Shown here piece after piece: positions 1-13,300 of a stretch of 64,000 nt of DNA. Each line of letters opens with the position of its first letter. The first letter of the stretch is position 1. Origin of the DNA: Ottelia alismoides (Eukaryota; Streptophyta; Magnoliopsida; Alismatales; Hydrocharitaceae); assembly GCA_037367405.1 (NCBI GenBank), contig JAZKJV010002956.1:868001-932000 (forward strand), written 5' to 3'. The notes beneath the pieces are model-generated. The model did no database searches. It saw only the letters and a list, made by a program, of their open reading frames with translations, and was not told where the DNA came from. The position numbers and the translations under genes were made by a program.

Positions 1-1215
1 TGTCGGTTCACTTGAGTATCCAGATGAATAGCCATTGGAATTCTCCTTGGTCGGTGTTGGGTTTGCGTGCTTTTTCTTAGTCTCTTGTATGTTTGAGCAC
101 TCTCGATTCGGGATGATTTGGTCAAGATATTTAGAAAATGATGTTGCAGGGTGTGACCATGCATATGTCTCAGGATCATAGAAGAAGGATTTGTCTATTT
201 TGAGATCCGCGGGAATTGAAATACTTGGGAGAGTCTCTGCATGTTCTTTCTCAATTGATTCGATGTTGGAGCATTCCTGTGTCGAGTTGATATAATCCAT
301 GTAGTCAGAGTAGGTTGACCCAGGGTGTGCCCATGCATAAGTCTCTGGATCATATGATTCATATACATGATTCTCCATGGTGAGAGCGGCTGGGAATGGA
401 GTAGGGGGGAGATTTTCTAAACCAATAGTCTCATCAACAACCGCTATCTCAGGTATGGTTGCAGGGTAGGGCTCTTCTACCGTTTCATGGTTACGGTTGT
501 CGGGGACTTCGTGGGTTGCCTCAGAAGATCGTGGTTTCTCAAAGATATGGTCAGATCTAAGTGCTTCCAATGCTGTGAAATTGATTTCCCGAGTCTCACA
601 GTCAATAATTGCCTTGGCCAATGCCAAGAACGGCTTTCCGAGAATGATTGGAGAATGGGTGAATTCTCCTTGATGCTCAATATCAATGATCGTGAATTCT
701 ACTCTGAGCGGAGCACCTTGGAATTTCGTGATGACAGAAATGATTCCTCTCGACCGTTTTATCGATCGGTCCGCCAATTGAATAATCTCTCGTATCTTCC
801 GAATCGGTCCGAGTTTGAGTTCATGAAATACAGAGGTCGGAAGGATATTGATCGGCGCATAGTCATCAATCCGAGCATGGGTGAAGATTGCATCTTTGAT
901 TTCACAGTCAAATCTGGGCAACCGCTTTACTATGCGGCTCTTGGTTTTTCTTCTCAATACCAAGGAGGAGGCCATTGACAATATATGTCTCTCGGTCTTT
1001 GTTCTAATCCTGCCCGACTTTTTGATCATTAGTTTATCCATTATAAATCCTTTGAGGTCGGGAAAGTGTTCAATGGCCTTTATAAAGGGAAGTTCAAACA
1101 TCAAGCGTTTTTCCAGTACTTCCCGTACGGTCGGATCCAAATTCCTCAGATCGTCTTCAGTCTCAATTTTTATGAAATTTTCTGAATTTTCAATTTTTTG
1201 TGATTTTCAAATTTT
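1..1215 (-). pseudogene. Element C: protease-like pol fragment (ORF2), open at window edge
   Basis: On the minus strand a frame is open from a TGA near 1215 down to base 1. It lies one base back from ORF1 and overlaps its end by about 45 bp. The stretch from about 970 to 600 aligns by eye with the protease region of element B: both share INxLP, then LG, R, ADRS.KR, and the flap-like PIILGxPFLA.AKA. Where B has LLDSGSS, this protein has RIDDYAP, so the catalytic D-S/T-G of an aspartic protease is not recognisable. After it comes an acidic, Tyr/Pro-rich tail with two related segments (YDPETYAWxHP near 345 and 165). No reverse transcriptase is reached before the window ends. It may be a decayed gag-pol, or a coding region of a non-autonomous element. 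Homology is judged by reading, not by a search. Confidence 0.6.
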
Positions 1216-2192
1216 TCCATTTTTTTGGTATTTTCTAGGTGGTGTGGGGGTGTGGTGTGTTCTTCAGATGAAAAGGGTCCTTGATATTCAGAGCGATAGT
1301 CCGTGGCATAGTCATTTCTAGGGGAGCAATGTGTAGAAGTAAAATTGTCAGAATAATCCCTAGGTCCCTGAATATCCTCAAAATTTATAATCTTAGATCC
1401 AATCATTTCCTCATCCATTTTTATATCCAAGCTACCAGAGATTAATCGATCGACAAGTTCTTGAAATCTATCCTCCATTAAATCAAATTCCTTATTCATC
1501 CTCAAAATATTCTCCAAAATCTCTTCTTGACCAAGTATGGGAGCAGTTGGGGTATGTTTTTGTAATTGAATGTCCTCTTCCATTTTTCTATATGTACTAT
1601 GCGAGGAGTCTCCTGAAATATCCGGTATATGATCATCGTTTTCTGAAAGTATCTCCTCAATAATCATGGAAGGTGGCTGCTCATATGGTCTAGGTATGTG
1701 GAGTTGGTCCAAAGGGTGTTCAATTCTTTGAGTGGTCGGACCTTGATATTGTGGAGTCAGCATACAAGGGTGATGTGTTCCTATGTGGTCGGCCCAATCC
1801 TCTGTATGAGTGAAGAGGGGGTTGTTATGTTGAATCCAAGATAATGATTGTTCATTGGTGTTCAAGGGGAGGGACGATGGAAGAGGTGAAGAAGTGTTCA
1901 ATTCGATCATGTGGTTATCATCTCCCATGAATGATGGATTGACATTTACCGAATATGAAGGATGAATTGTATGATCAGCGTAAAGAGGATTGATAAATGA
2001 AGAAGTAGAGCCCTCAATCATTTGTTGGTTTATCTGCTCTGAATACAAAGGATTGTCATTCATGAAACAGGTCGGATTAGCAGAGGGAGATGGATTTATT
2101 GATGGTTAAGGGGGAGGTGTTTTGGGTCTAACCGATACGAATTCATTCTCATAGTATAGCTCTGATTGATTCTTGGATAAATGTTCGGCCAT
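1170..2192 (-). pseudogene. Element C: ORF1 of unknown function in the gag position
   Basis: The frame starts at an ATG at 2192 (MAEHLSKNQSE), meets one in-frame TAA at 2108-2106, and continues open from the ATG at 2063 to a TAA at 1172-1170. The product would be about 340 residues. It is acidic, rich in Asn, Ser, Pro and Asp, and has repeated NPL/NPS phrases (NPLYSEQ, NPLYADH, NPSFMGD). A possible coiled coil lies at about 1560-1410 (EEILENILRMNKEFDLMEDRF). I see no retrotransposon gag core and no zinc knuckle, and it does not resemble the gag of A or B. It occupies the gag position, downstream of the primer site and upstream of the protease-like frame. Whether it acts as a capsid protein is unknown. 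Confidence 0.5.
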
Positions 2193-3462
2193 TTTTTAAA
2201 GGGCTAAAAGGAATGAGGGGTTGGGTCTGCAAGAGTTATTGGTCAAGAATTCCATGGTGAATTTTAAATCAAGAAAGGAGAGAGATGATTTCACGGGATA
2301 GTCAAGAGAAATTTTATCAAAAGTGCGGCTGTTGATCTTCGAAATTGGTTCACGCACACCAATGCAAACACAATTCAAACCCTGAGTTCACCAACGCACA
2401 CAATGAAGCCGTAAGAGTTCAGCTATTATCTTTTCAATTTTAGTTAGTGATAAATCAATCTTGACAAAAATTTAGCGAGCTGAAATTTTGGATTTGGGCT
2501 CTAGCCTTAAGAGTCGTTTCTCGCTCACTCAGAAAAATAAAATCATCCAAGGTCGGGGTTTCTCTCCCGCAAAAGATTCTTGATTTTATGGGTTCTTAAG
2601 ATCAGCTATATTTAGCAGTCCCAATTTTAATGAGGTGATCATTGAAAAATTAGATGAGCACAAAATCACGTCTACCGTCCAGCCCCAATTTCCTTTAGAA
2701 TTATATGATAAAACAGGAGGGAGGAGTTCGGGAAAAGCCGATGCACGCGAAAACAATGATGTATGCTCAGTTAGAAGCTTATAGTGCTTCCTCACAATCT
2801 CCATGTGGGATGCAATACAGAATTGAAAGTATTCTAAATGAATGCAAGCCGATGAAAACCACATCTAAGCAGAAAGTTCTATTAGCGGGAAGAATTGAGT
2901 TAAATTTTTGGCTAAGTTGAATGATCTAATGTATGTCTCAATTAAGTGCAGTGTGGCTTATGTCCTATGACCACAAGCAAAAATAGAAATGCTCTGAGAG
3001 CCGTATGTGCAGGTCTATCCTATTCTCCACTCAAGTCGGGCCCCACCCTCTCCGGAGAGTGAAACAGTCCACGACACACCATAGAATAGTTCAAGGTCTT
3101 TTTTACATGCGCGAGAGTCCAAACGGACACCAATGTAAATGAGCAAGTAAATAAAATTGCAGAAATTAAAAACCTAGTCTCTACGCTCTCTCACGACTCG
3201 ACTCGATCTTAATTTAATTGCGTCTTCTTCAGATGTCGGTAAAGATGCGTCGGTTTCTTGAAAAACCGCTCCACGTATGTCGGGTACCTCGTAAGAAAAA
3301 TAAGAGAGATATGTGTAAGAGAGTGACTCAAGAGTAATAAAAGACAAGAAAAATAGGTGCAGAAAAATAAATGGGATCTACAATGATTGATTCGGGGGTC
3401 AGACTACCCGAATGCGGAAAACCGAACAAAAATTTTCAAAACACAAAACTAAGCCGTTTGCC
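2193..3462 (-). other. Element C: 5' leader, non-coding
   Basis: This is the stretch between the primer site and ORF1 in element orientation. Only short chance frames are visible. It resembles the leaders of A and B in length (about 1.2 kb) and position. Confidence 0.5.
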
Positions 3463-3480
3463 TCTCCGGCAACGGTGCCA
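3463..3480 (-). promoter_or_regulatory. Element C: primer binding site, tRNA-Asp type
   Basis: Read on the minus strand this is TGGCACCGTTGCCGGAGA. It differs at two positions from the site in B, which matches the tRNA-Asp primer site known from Athila elements. It lies two bases inside the LTR edge, which fixes the orientation of C as minus and identifies 3483-6676 as its 5' LTR. Confidence 0.8.
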
Positions 3481-3482
3481 TC

Positions 3483-6400
3483 TGACGAGTCCGAAAATGC
3501 TGAGTTAAAGAATTGGTTTTATCTTCGTGTGTGAAAATAATAATGTATCGTTCGTTGTAGGCGGCGATCGGAAATGGTGAAGAAATAACCACAAATTTTT
3601 AATCAATTTTAATCAAGTTGTTTTATGTTTATTTTACTTGGGCAAGTCCCAAGGTCGATTACAAGGAGGCAAAGGAACAACCTACAGTTGTGTCTATCCA
3701 ATTTCAAGTTCGGTTTTCAAGGCGGTCTTTTTTTTTTGGAATTTTCAATGTAATAAAGGGATGCACAATACACTTTCGGCCTATTTTAGGGACTAAAATG
3801 TAAATTTCAATCAGACAATGTCCGAAAAATATGAAATTTGGCCACAATGTAAATGATAATGAAATGAATGCACTGTAATTTTTTTGAATTTTTGGATCAA
3901 TATGAATTTTTTATGAATTTTTAAACACAAACAAAATGATTTTCAATATTTAATTATAATAAATACTAAACCTACTTATTTTCGATAATCAAAATTATCT
4001 AAGATCTATCACTAGGTGATTGATCTCAGAAAAATCCTAAACTTGAAAATGTGGGGTTTAATACCTATTAAAAATAAAACACTGAAATATGCAAAATGAT
4101 TTTTACAAGGCATAATTTGCATGCAAATGCAAATATTTTTAGGCACAATGTCAATCAAAATTAACTCTACAACATGTGATTTTTCGGGGATTTTTATAGC
4201 TAAGGTTATTCAACTATGAAGTTCAGAGCATAAGATGGGCAAAATATGTAAATTTTCACCAAACAATTAATTATGAATCAACCATCAATCACAAAAATAT
4301 CCACAGTATATCAAAATGTAGAGAATTATATGAGGAACACAGTGCTATTTTAAAATAAATAAACTGATGTGAAGTAGAGGTCTAAAAGTAATAGAGAACA
4401 CAGGGGTACAGATGCAAATATAATAAATAAAATAAATAAATATGCAGTAGGGGGCCTAGTCGTAATTACCTATACCCGTGGGGGTATTTTTGCAAAAGCT
4501 CCAGTTGGCATGTGCTATGCACGTGCCTCTGGATGGCAGGGGTATGCGTGCAATATAGTGGAGCTCCAGAGGCCTGCGTATAGTTTACCCAGGTCAAGTG
4601 CGGAGCACGTGACCCTGGGGGTGGCTCTGCAAATGGGGGGTCACCCAGGGGCATGTGCGCAACTTTCCCAGCGGTCACGTGCGATGCACGTGCCCTGGGG
4701 GTGACGTTAGTCGATGACGTCCCCCCGTACGTGCCTCGCGCGTGGGGGGGTCTCGGCCCTGGAGGTCGGTGGCGGGGCGGGGCTCTAGTGGCGAGATCTG
4801 GCGGAGGAGCTTTTGGGGTCGACCGGAGGTACTGGAGTGGCTGGGCTCCAGTGGCGAGAGCGGCGGTCGCGTGCGGCGTGGCACCACGCTGGAGGTGGTG
4901 CGAAGCTGGTGTCACGTTAGAGATGATGAAGGCGTTGAAGTCGACGTTGGTGGTGACGTCGGCGGAGGAGCTCTAGGCGGAGGCGTAGGCAACGAAGCTC
5001 GAAGGTTGATGGTGATGGTAGTTGCTGACTGGAGTAGTCGAAGACGAAGTCGTCGGGGAAGCTTATTGATGAAGACGGAGTTGCCGGTGATGGCGATGGA
5101 GTTGCGGAGGCGTAGCAGTTGTCGATGGTGGTCGGTGAAGGAGACTTAGCAGTGGTCGAAGATGAAGGTCGTATGCTCGACGAACATGGAGTCGGAGCGG
5201 AGCAGAGGATGAGCGGCGGAGTCGCTCCTGCAACGAGGGGCAGTAGAACACTCGGATCTCGCCGCGAGGATGGCGAGGCCGGGTTTTCACCACCGGCTCG
5301 CTTGAAACTTAAGGGCTATCGACGGATAGTCGTCGAGGTGGAGCGACGCCGCTACTTAAATAGGAGAAGGAGCTGTGGTTGGCGGTGAGGGATGAGGCGT
5401 AGGGGTGGGCCGGAGATCTCGAGGCGATGCGAGGATAGACGAGAGCGGTTGGCGGCGCGGTCAAAGGGGTTGCAAGGTTTTGCGAGAGAGACGGTTGCGG
5501 AGGGTCGGCGAGGAGGCGGTTGGCGACTGGCAAGAACGGGAGTTGCAAAGATTGGGGAAGGGCGGCAGGCGCGAGGTTGATGGCGAAGAGCAGGGGCCAT
5601 CCGATCGGCCGAGATCGGACGGCCCTGTAGTGGCCACGTGGCTGTGGATAAGAGAGGGTGGGCGCACGTAAGGAGCACGTACCTCGCACGTGCGTTGGCT
5701 TTTTTATTTTATTTTTTTATTATTTTTTATTTATTTTTTATTTTTTATTTTTTTTCGACGAATAAATATGCGAAAAATAGCTGACACGTGGCGGCCTCTG
5801 GGGCTGCCACATGTAAGCACCAGAAAAATCACAGATAAAATCTTTTGTAAAATAAAAAAGAAATAGCAAATGACCTCGGATCAAAACAATTCCTTCACGA
5901 AAAATTCCCATCTCGATGAGATCTACAACTTTCATGATGACATAAAGCCAAAATCGGTCAAATGTAAAAAGTGAATTTTTGGGGTATCCCATGTACATAG
6001 AACACCATGATTTTTGGATTTTCTATTTTTTGTCATTTTTAAATAAGATAACAAATCCGGAAAAATATAGAGAAGTAAAAGATAGATAAAATACATCTAA
6101 ATCTAATTTTTTTGGATTTTTATTGATTAAGAAAATTATTACATAAAATATAGGTCAGAAAACCGCTAATATACAATGTACAAAAGAGGCCCAAAACCCA
6201 ACTTTTTCACATACGACCTCTGATTCACTTGAACATGGTCTTGTTTTGAAGGTAATTGAATGTACAATAATCAAAAGTGAGTAGGATCAAATCGGACACT
6301 GACTGGGGAAGATATGGGGCTTTTAGTCCAAAAATCCTGAAATTAGGGTTTGGGTTTTTGGTCCACTTATTTGGGTTAGTGATTTTTTTGTATTTTTCAT

Positions 6401-6676
6401 TTATTCTTGTTAGTTATGTGTATACATTGGAGGTGACTTTGTATCATTCGAAGTTAGCATGGAGGAGTTGAAAATCTGGGAAGTTAGGCTATTTGCGGGT
6501 CATTTTTGGCTTGGATTTTTGGCTTTTTATTTTGTGCAGAAATTATGAATAAAATGCCATTCTTATGAAAACATGCATGAATGCTAATTATACAGAATAG
6601 ATGCAGATATGCTGTTGATTTTGAGGGAATTGAGCTTAATAAATGAGATTTAGAGTGATGAATCCGAGATTCATCA
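3483..6676 (-). repeat. Element C: 5' LTR (3,194 bp)
   Basis: The LTR runs from TGACGAG next to the primer site to ATTCATCA at 6676. In element orientation it begins TGATGAATCTCGG and ends CTCGTCA, matching the ends of the other elements of this group. The middle (about 4500-5700) is GC-rich and contains many overlapping chance frames, none with recognisable domains. At least seven CACGTG palindromes lie within it. The flanking bases GTACC (6677-6681) are the likely target duplication; its partner lies left of the window. The DNA to the right is the leader of A, so C is inserted in A. Confidence 0.8.
5355..5363 (-). promoter_or_regulatory. Element C: LTR TATA-like box
   Basis: On the minus strand this reads CTATTTAAG, about 1.3 kb into the LTR. 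It is in the same relative place as the TATA boxes of A, B and G, just ahead of the GC-rich transcribed part. Transcription would run toward lower coordinates. Confidence 0.45.
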
Positions 6677-7328
6677 GTACCCGGCTATTGTGCTTCACGT
6701 GTAGAAATTGCTCTGTCTAAGGCCGGTTTCTCGTGCATCATATAGGTAGTTTATTTTCTATCTTTACTTTTCGGCGCGGATCACTTTGCATGTAGACTGT
6801 TGGAGTCAGGTACGCATCTCTTACTGCATGCCTCATTGATTTCATCGTGCATTGGCTTTTTCTCTTCTTCCCCTGTCTTCGGACATAATAATCAGGAGAA
6901 CTGAAAAATTCATTAGGCGTTGTTTGCATTGAAAAATTCCTATAAAGAAAAAAAACTATAAAATTGGGATTGCTAAACACACTTGACCCTAAAAGACACT
7001 TCATCTAAAAATTTGTCTTGGGAAGAGAAACCCTCTCATTGTCTAGTTTGGATGAGTGAGAGAGCGACCCGCACACTAGGCTAGAGCCATATCCGATCTC
7101 TGATCAGACTACCAGCCTTTTATACGGGACAGTCTGTTGGGAGGATTGGATTCCCATCACCTCACGTAACTGCTCTGATAGACTGACATTATCACCTAAA
7201 ATAAAATTGACAAGATAATCGACCGATCTCTTACGGTCATCAGCTCTGTGTTGTGTAGTTGAACTTGGGGTTTGTTTGCTCATCTTGAGTGTTTTCCAGA
7301 TCTCATCTGCCTGACTCGTCAGATCAAG
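6677..7328 (+). other. Element A: 5' leader, cut by element C
   Basis: From about 6700 the sequence matches the leader of B read on its minus strand (44690-45300), including the block with the CGGATCACTT and GGTACGC phrases. The more 5' leader, primer site and 5' LTR of A are missing here because C is inserted. They should lie beyond the left window edge. Confidence 0.65.
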
Positions 7329-10300
7329 ATGATGGGTAGGAGGTCTCTTAGGCAGCCTTTGGCTGCACCGCTTTTCAGCACTCTGGCACGTTCATCTAGG
7401 TTGGTTTGTAAGAGCCGAGACCTGCTCTCCGAACCCGAGTTCGATTCTGCCATGTTCCCCCTTGACCACCCTTCTTCCACTTCTGAGATACCAGTGCTAG
7501 TGCCAGATCAAAGACAGCAGACAAATGATTTATTGGTACCTGAGTTTGGGTCTGTTGCCTTTGCAGAGACCATGGCCAGCAGTAAGGAGTGCACCGAGGG
7601 TCAGAGGCCAGAGACGACGACATATGTGTTGGACCAGAGTGCAATCAACACTACCCTGTTAGCTTCCCTCGAGACTATGCAACGACAGATACAAGATCAG
7701 AGAGCTTTCATGGTGGAGATAAAGAGAGAGACGGAGAGGCTGAGGACAGCACAAGATCAGCCGAGGGCCGCAGGAGAGGGAGACCCAGATCAGCCAGAGG
7801 AGCCAGCGCCAGCCAGACCGATGTGGAAGTTACACAACCCCGGATCGATGCTTACACACCGATGGATCGTTCTTTCAGCGATCGTGGGGGACTTCAAGTT
7901 CCCCCCACAGATACTTCAGCTTCTTCCCCGCTTCCACAGGCTCGCAACTAAGGAGCCCCATCTTCATCTCTAGGAGTTTGAGATGATCTGCAGCACTGTC
8001 CATGATCGGCAGGTGGATGAGGACACCATTCGGATGATTGCCTTCCCTTTCTCCCTTGTTGAGAGCAGCCAACTGGCTGAAGCATTTGGGGAGATTTGTG
8101 ACTACCTGGGAGCAGCTCCGCACCGAGTACTTGAACAAGTACTATCCACTCGGGCAGACCAATGCAACGAGGGCCCTGATCAGCAACTTTTCCATGCTCC
8201 CCAACGAGCAGTTCCATGAGGCATGGGAGAGGTTCAGAGAGCTAACCGACAGATGCCCGCACCATGACATATCGAAGCCGAACCTAGTTCAGAGCTTCTT
8301 TTGCAAACTGACACCAGAGCTACAGGGCTTGGTGAATGCTTCTTGTGGCGGTTCCTACTTCTCCAAGGATAAGGATCAGGTCTAGGCCATCTATGAGGAG
8401 ATGGCTGAGAACTATACAGTGATGTCCCAGACCTGACTCTACTCTCAGGGACGTCCCAAGCCACAGGACGTGAAGTTTCAGAGGATAGCACGGGTCAATG
8501 CCGATCCATCCACTTCGTCAGTGGCAACCGCACAGGCAGAGTCTATAGCTGCAGATATGGGCATCATCAGCGAGAAGCTGGACCAGATCGAGTTGATTGA
8601 GAAGAAGCAGTGATAGGGCATCTCACAGATGGATCAGATGGCACAGACGCTGAGTGACCTGAAGACCCAGATCATGTGTCTCCAGGAGGCACAGAAAGCT
8701 TCTCAGCTCCGTCTCAGGTCACGGGGAGATTCGAGCAGCAGTGGTAGCTTGTCCCAGCACTCCAGTCAGCCTAGACAGGTCCACCTTGTACAAGCGGAGT
8801 CATACCAGCAGCCACCGCAGTTCTACCAGCCACCACCATCCCAGGACACTCAAATGGTGGTCTACCAACCGGATCAGCCCATGGCAGTACTCCCTCCACC
8901 CACCTACGAGCAGGAGCCGTTGACGGATGTCAACGGGATTTGATATGACCGACCCCAGCCGGTATCCAATGAGACCATCCAGGATTCTGCTGGTCGGCCG
9001 GAGGCACCAGTTCCCAGCAGCAGCCTCCAGTTAAGGGTGGCGAATACGGCCAGCAGCGAGAGACTCACAGCAGCCCCTGCCCCTAGTACACCAGCAGCAG
9101 CCATCCTAGAGAGAGCAGTATGGTCCTCATCCCTATCAGCAGTGACAACATTGGAGGCGAGAGCAACCTCAGCAGCAGTATCATCAGTAGTACCCCTCTC
9201 ACCCTTACCAACAGCAATAGTCTCATTACCAGCGAGGCCACCCGTCAGGTTCTCATGGGCCGACCTATGAAAACCCTGCATTTAATGATCTAGCCCGCCT
9301 TATGTCCGAGCAGCAGGCTACCTTTCCACGGGAGATGGACGAGTTCTGTCAAGAGATGAGGGAGATAGTGAGAGGGAAGGCCGCCATCCCTGCCCAGATC
9401 GAGTCGAACCCGAACAACCTCAAGAGGAAGTCTGAGCAGGTAGAGTTCACTGAGATTACCACTCCTAGTGCTTCACTTGGTGATATGTCTGCATACATGT
9501 TTGATGCTAATTTTGTTACACTTACGAATGGTAGGATGCCAGCATGCGGCGCCTCGTCTGAGCGAAGATCCCACGCCACTTTAGGAGCGCCAGGCGAGGA
9601 GGAGAGCGGTGCTCATGCCGCTAGAGATGATGACGGTGGTGCTGACGCCACCATGGATGTTGATCCCACCGATGGTATTGAGGCCATCGCTTCACCAGTT
9701 GGAGGAGGTGTTACTGATGCCACCATTTCAGTTGCTGAGCCAGAGCGCGATAATGATGTCGCGAGTACAAATGTCGAGGGTGGTACTGAGGCCACCATTT
9801 ACCGTTCTGCTAGTACTGTTGTTTTTCCTTCCGTGCATATATCTCAGGACATTTCTGCAAATAAAGAAAGGGTTTATTTTTTCGGATCCACCAGCGTTGC
9901 TTGATGATGTATGTGTGGATTCCAATGTTCATGAGCATTCCAGACCCTCTCCTAGTCCTTCATCTGAGAAGGACCCAGTCATTCCCTTTCCCCGAGCATT
10001 CCACTTGGCTAAGGGGCAGGAAAAAGAAAATCAGAAAAAGAACCATCAGATAGAGTTCAGCCAGCAGATGATGGACAGATTACAGATACAGCTGACTGTA
10101 CAGGAGGCCTTAGAGCACATACCTCTCTTCCAGTGATCACTCAGAGACAAGATCACAGTTAGGAGGAAGAGGCGGAACCATCAGTCAGAGATCCATGTGC
10201 TCACTCGTGCCACATGCTTCGCGATTCAGAACCGTCTATCAGCCAAGAGGCCATATGCAGGAGCTCTGTATGTCAGATGCCACATTCATGAGCAGAGGTT

Positions 10301-13300
10301 CGACCACACTCTATTAGATAGCGGCTCTTCGATCAACCTACTTCCGACTGCCCTTCTCGACCGCTTCGAGTTGGGCCCTCTACGACAGAGCAGGACGGTC
10401 CTTCAGTTTGTTGATCGATATGTCAAGAGGCCGAAGGGGATGCTGAAGGACGTTGTCGTCACGATTCAGGTCCTGAAATTCCCCGTGAACTTCGTTGTGT
10501 TGGACGTGGAGATACGTGAGTCCGTGACCGATACCCTCATCATTTTAGGATGCCCATTCTTGGCCACAGCAAGCGGTATCAGATCATGATAGCGGGAAGG
10601 TGTACTTTCGCGTCGAGGCGAGAGTATACAAATAGAGATGGTTGAGGAGACTAGAGCCAGAGATTCAGCTTGCTTAGAGCCGACTTCAGATTCAGAGTAG
10701 ATGATAGAGGCAGGGTGAGACATCCATCAGGACTATGATTTTGTGATCACAGATGACGGGGAAGTTTGGGCAGATCTAATAGCACAGGCCATCCTCTCAA
10801 CTTCAGAGTTTGCTTATGCAGAGACACCAACAGAGGAGAGCTTGGAGAGCGCATTACTGGCCCAGGATACATCTCAGGCAGTAGAGCCAGTTCCAGATCA
10901 TGAGGCATATTTTGTTTGTGATTATGATACAGATCCCTCGGAGTCAGATTTAGACTGGGCAGAGTTTGATGATTTGATACCTTGTCTGACTTCCACAAAG
11001 CCTACAACTAGGGAGGAGGCTGATCCCGCACAGAGCAGAGATACACCAGCAGAGCAGCCTTCACCATATTCAGATTGGGAGCAAGAGTTCTCATTCTCCC
11101 ATGCAGATTTGGCCGCATTCACTCTGACTTTTCAGAGGCCAGATTCGCCCGCACCTACTTGTCCAGAGATGAAGCCGCTACCGTCATCGTTGAAGTATAG
11201 GTTCCTTGCGGGTAAGCACGAGATGTACCCAGTCATTATCTCCGTTGATTTGACTGGAGAGCAGGAATCTCGCCTGATGGGGGTTATTGAAAAGAACCAC
11301 ACGGTGATAGGATGGAGTATAGACGATCACCAGGGGATAAGTCTGACCCTATTCTCCCACCATATCTATCTCGAGGAGGACGTGAAGCCGTCGTGTGAGT
11401 TCCAGCGGTGGCTGAACCCGAACCTTTGAGATGTTGTCATGAAGGAGATATTGAAATGGTGGAGCATCGATTTTATCTAGCCTATATCCGACTCCAAATG
11501 GGTCAGTCCGTTGCATGTGGTGCCCAAGAAGACGGGCATCACCACAGTTGTTAGTGAGTCCGGAGAGGAGATCGCTACCCAGGTACCCACTTCTTGGTGG
11601 GTCTGTGTGGACTACAGACGATTGAACCTGGCCACCAAGAAGAATCATTTCCCCTTCCCTTTATTGATCAGATTATAGAGAGGTTGGCGGGGAAGAGCCA
11701 TTACTGTTTCCTTGACGGGTACTCCGGATACAATAAGGTGGCCTTTGCGCCCGAGGACCAAGACAAGACCACTTCACCTGTCCCTTCGGGACATATGCTT
11801 TCAGACGCATGCCATTTGGATTGTGCAACGCTCCGGCGACATTCCAGAGATGCATGTTGTCCATCTTTTCGGACATGGTAGGGGACTGCTTGGAGGTCTT
11901 CATGGATGATTTCTCGATCTACGACGACGGATTCGACTCTTGTCTTGACTGCCTAGACCGTGTCCTTCAGCGATGCATAGAGGTTCACTTTGTGTTGTCT
12001 TGGGAGAAGAGTCACTTCATGGTGACTCAGGGGATGGTGCTTGGCCACATCATCTCCAGCTGGGGCATGGAGGTTGATCCGTCCAAGGTGGGTGTCATTA
12101 GAAAACTCAATCCACCGTCCAACTTGTGGCAGTTACGGCCTTTTTTGGGGCACGTCGGTTTCTACCGATGCTTCATTCATGATTTCAGTAGGATTTCCCG
12201 ACCATTGACTAATCTGTTGACGAAAGACACTGATTTCCTTTTTGATGATAAGTGTCTATCGTCATTTGAGACTCTCAAGAGTCGTGTTGTAGAGGCTCTT
12301 GTTCTCCAGCTGCCTGATTGGTCTCTCCCATTCGAGATCATGATGGATGCCTCCAATTTTTCCGTGGGGGCCATGTTGGGACAGAGGAGGGATGGAATCC
12401 CCTTTGCTATTCAGTACGCTAGCCATACTTTGGATGGCGCTCAGCAGAACTACACAGTCACAGAGAAGGAGATGCTAGCCGTAGTTTTCGCCCTAGATAA
12501 GTTCAAATCTTACATCATTGGATCTAGAGTGACCATCTATACTGATCATACCACCATTAGGTACCTCATGGCAAAGAAGGATGCCAAAGCCAGATTGACC
12601 AGCTGGATCCTTCTACTCCAAGAGTTTGATATAGAGACTAAGGATAAACCTGGAGTCTAGAATGTGGTGGCGGATCATCTCTCTCGATTGGAGTTTCTTG
12701 AGGATTCTGAGCAGATTGAACCTATATGTGAGACCTTCCCATATGAGGCGATCCTTGCTATCGCCTCTCTCCCATGGTATGCCGATATTGTGAACTATCT
12801 TGTTGCCAAGAAAGTTCCACAAGATTGGCCCGGACAGAAACATGAGACCTTCCTCGCGAAGGCCAAGTTTTACCATTGGGAGGATCCCATCCTTTATCAT
12901 GAAGGAGGGGATAGCATCTGGAGTCGGTGCATTCCTCAGGAGGAGCATCACAGCGTCCTTACTTACTGCCACAAGCTTGAGGCAGGAGGACATCACTCTG
13001 GGAGGAAAACGGCATAGAAAGTGCTTCAATCCGGCCTATGGTGGCCTACTCTCTTCAAGGACTCTGATGAGTTCGTGAAGAGGTGTACTGACTGTCAAAG
13101 GATGGGCACTTGTGGACATCGTGATATAATGCTGATGCAGCCCATTCGCTTCTGTGAGGTTTTTGACACATGGGGCATCAATTTCATGGGTCCATTCCCT
13201 AGGAGTCAGGGATTTGAGTACATTCTGTTGGCCATTGAATATGTGAGTTGTTGGGTTGAGGTCATCCCCGCCCGAACCGCAGATGCTAGGACTATTTGCA

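Noticed and set aside
4466..5689. Many overlapping frames in the LTR of C
   Set aside because: GC-rich LTR region; frames on both strands in all phases, none with a domain.
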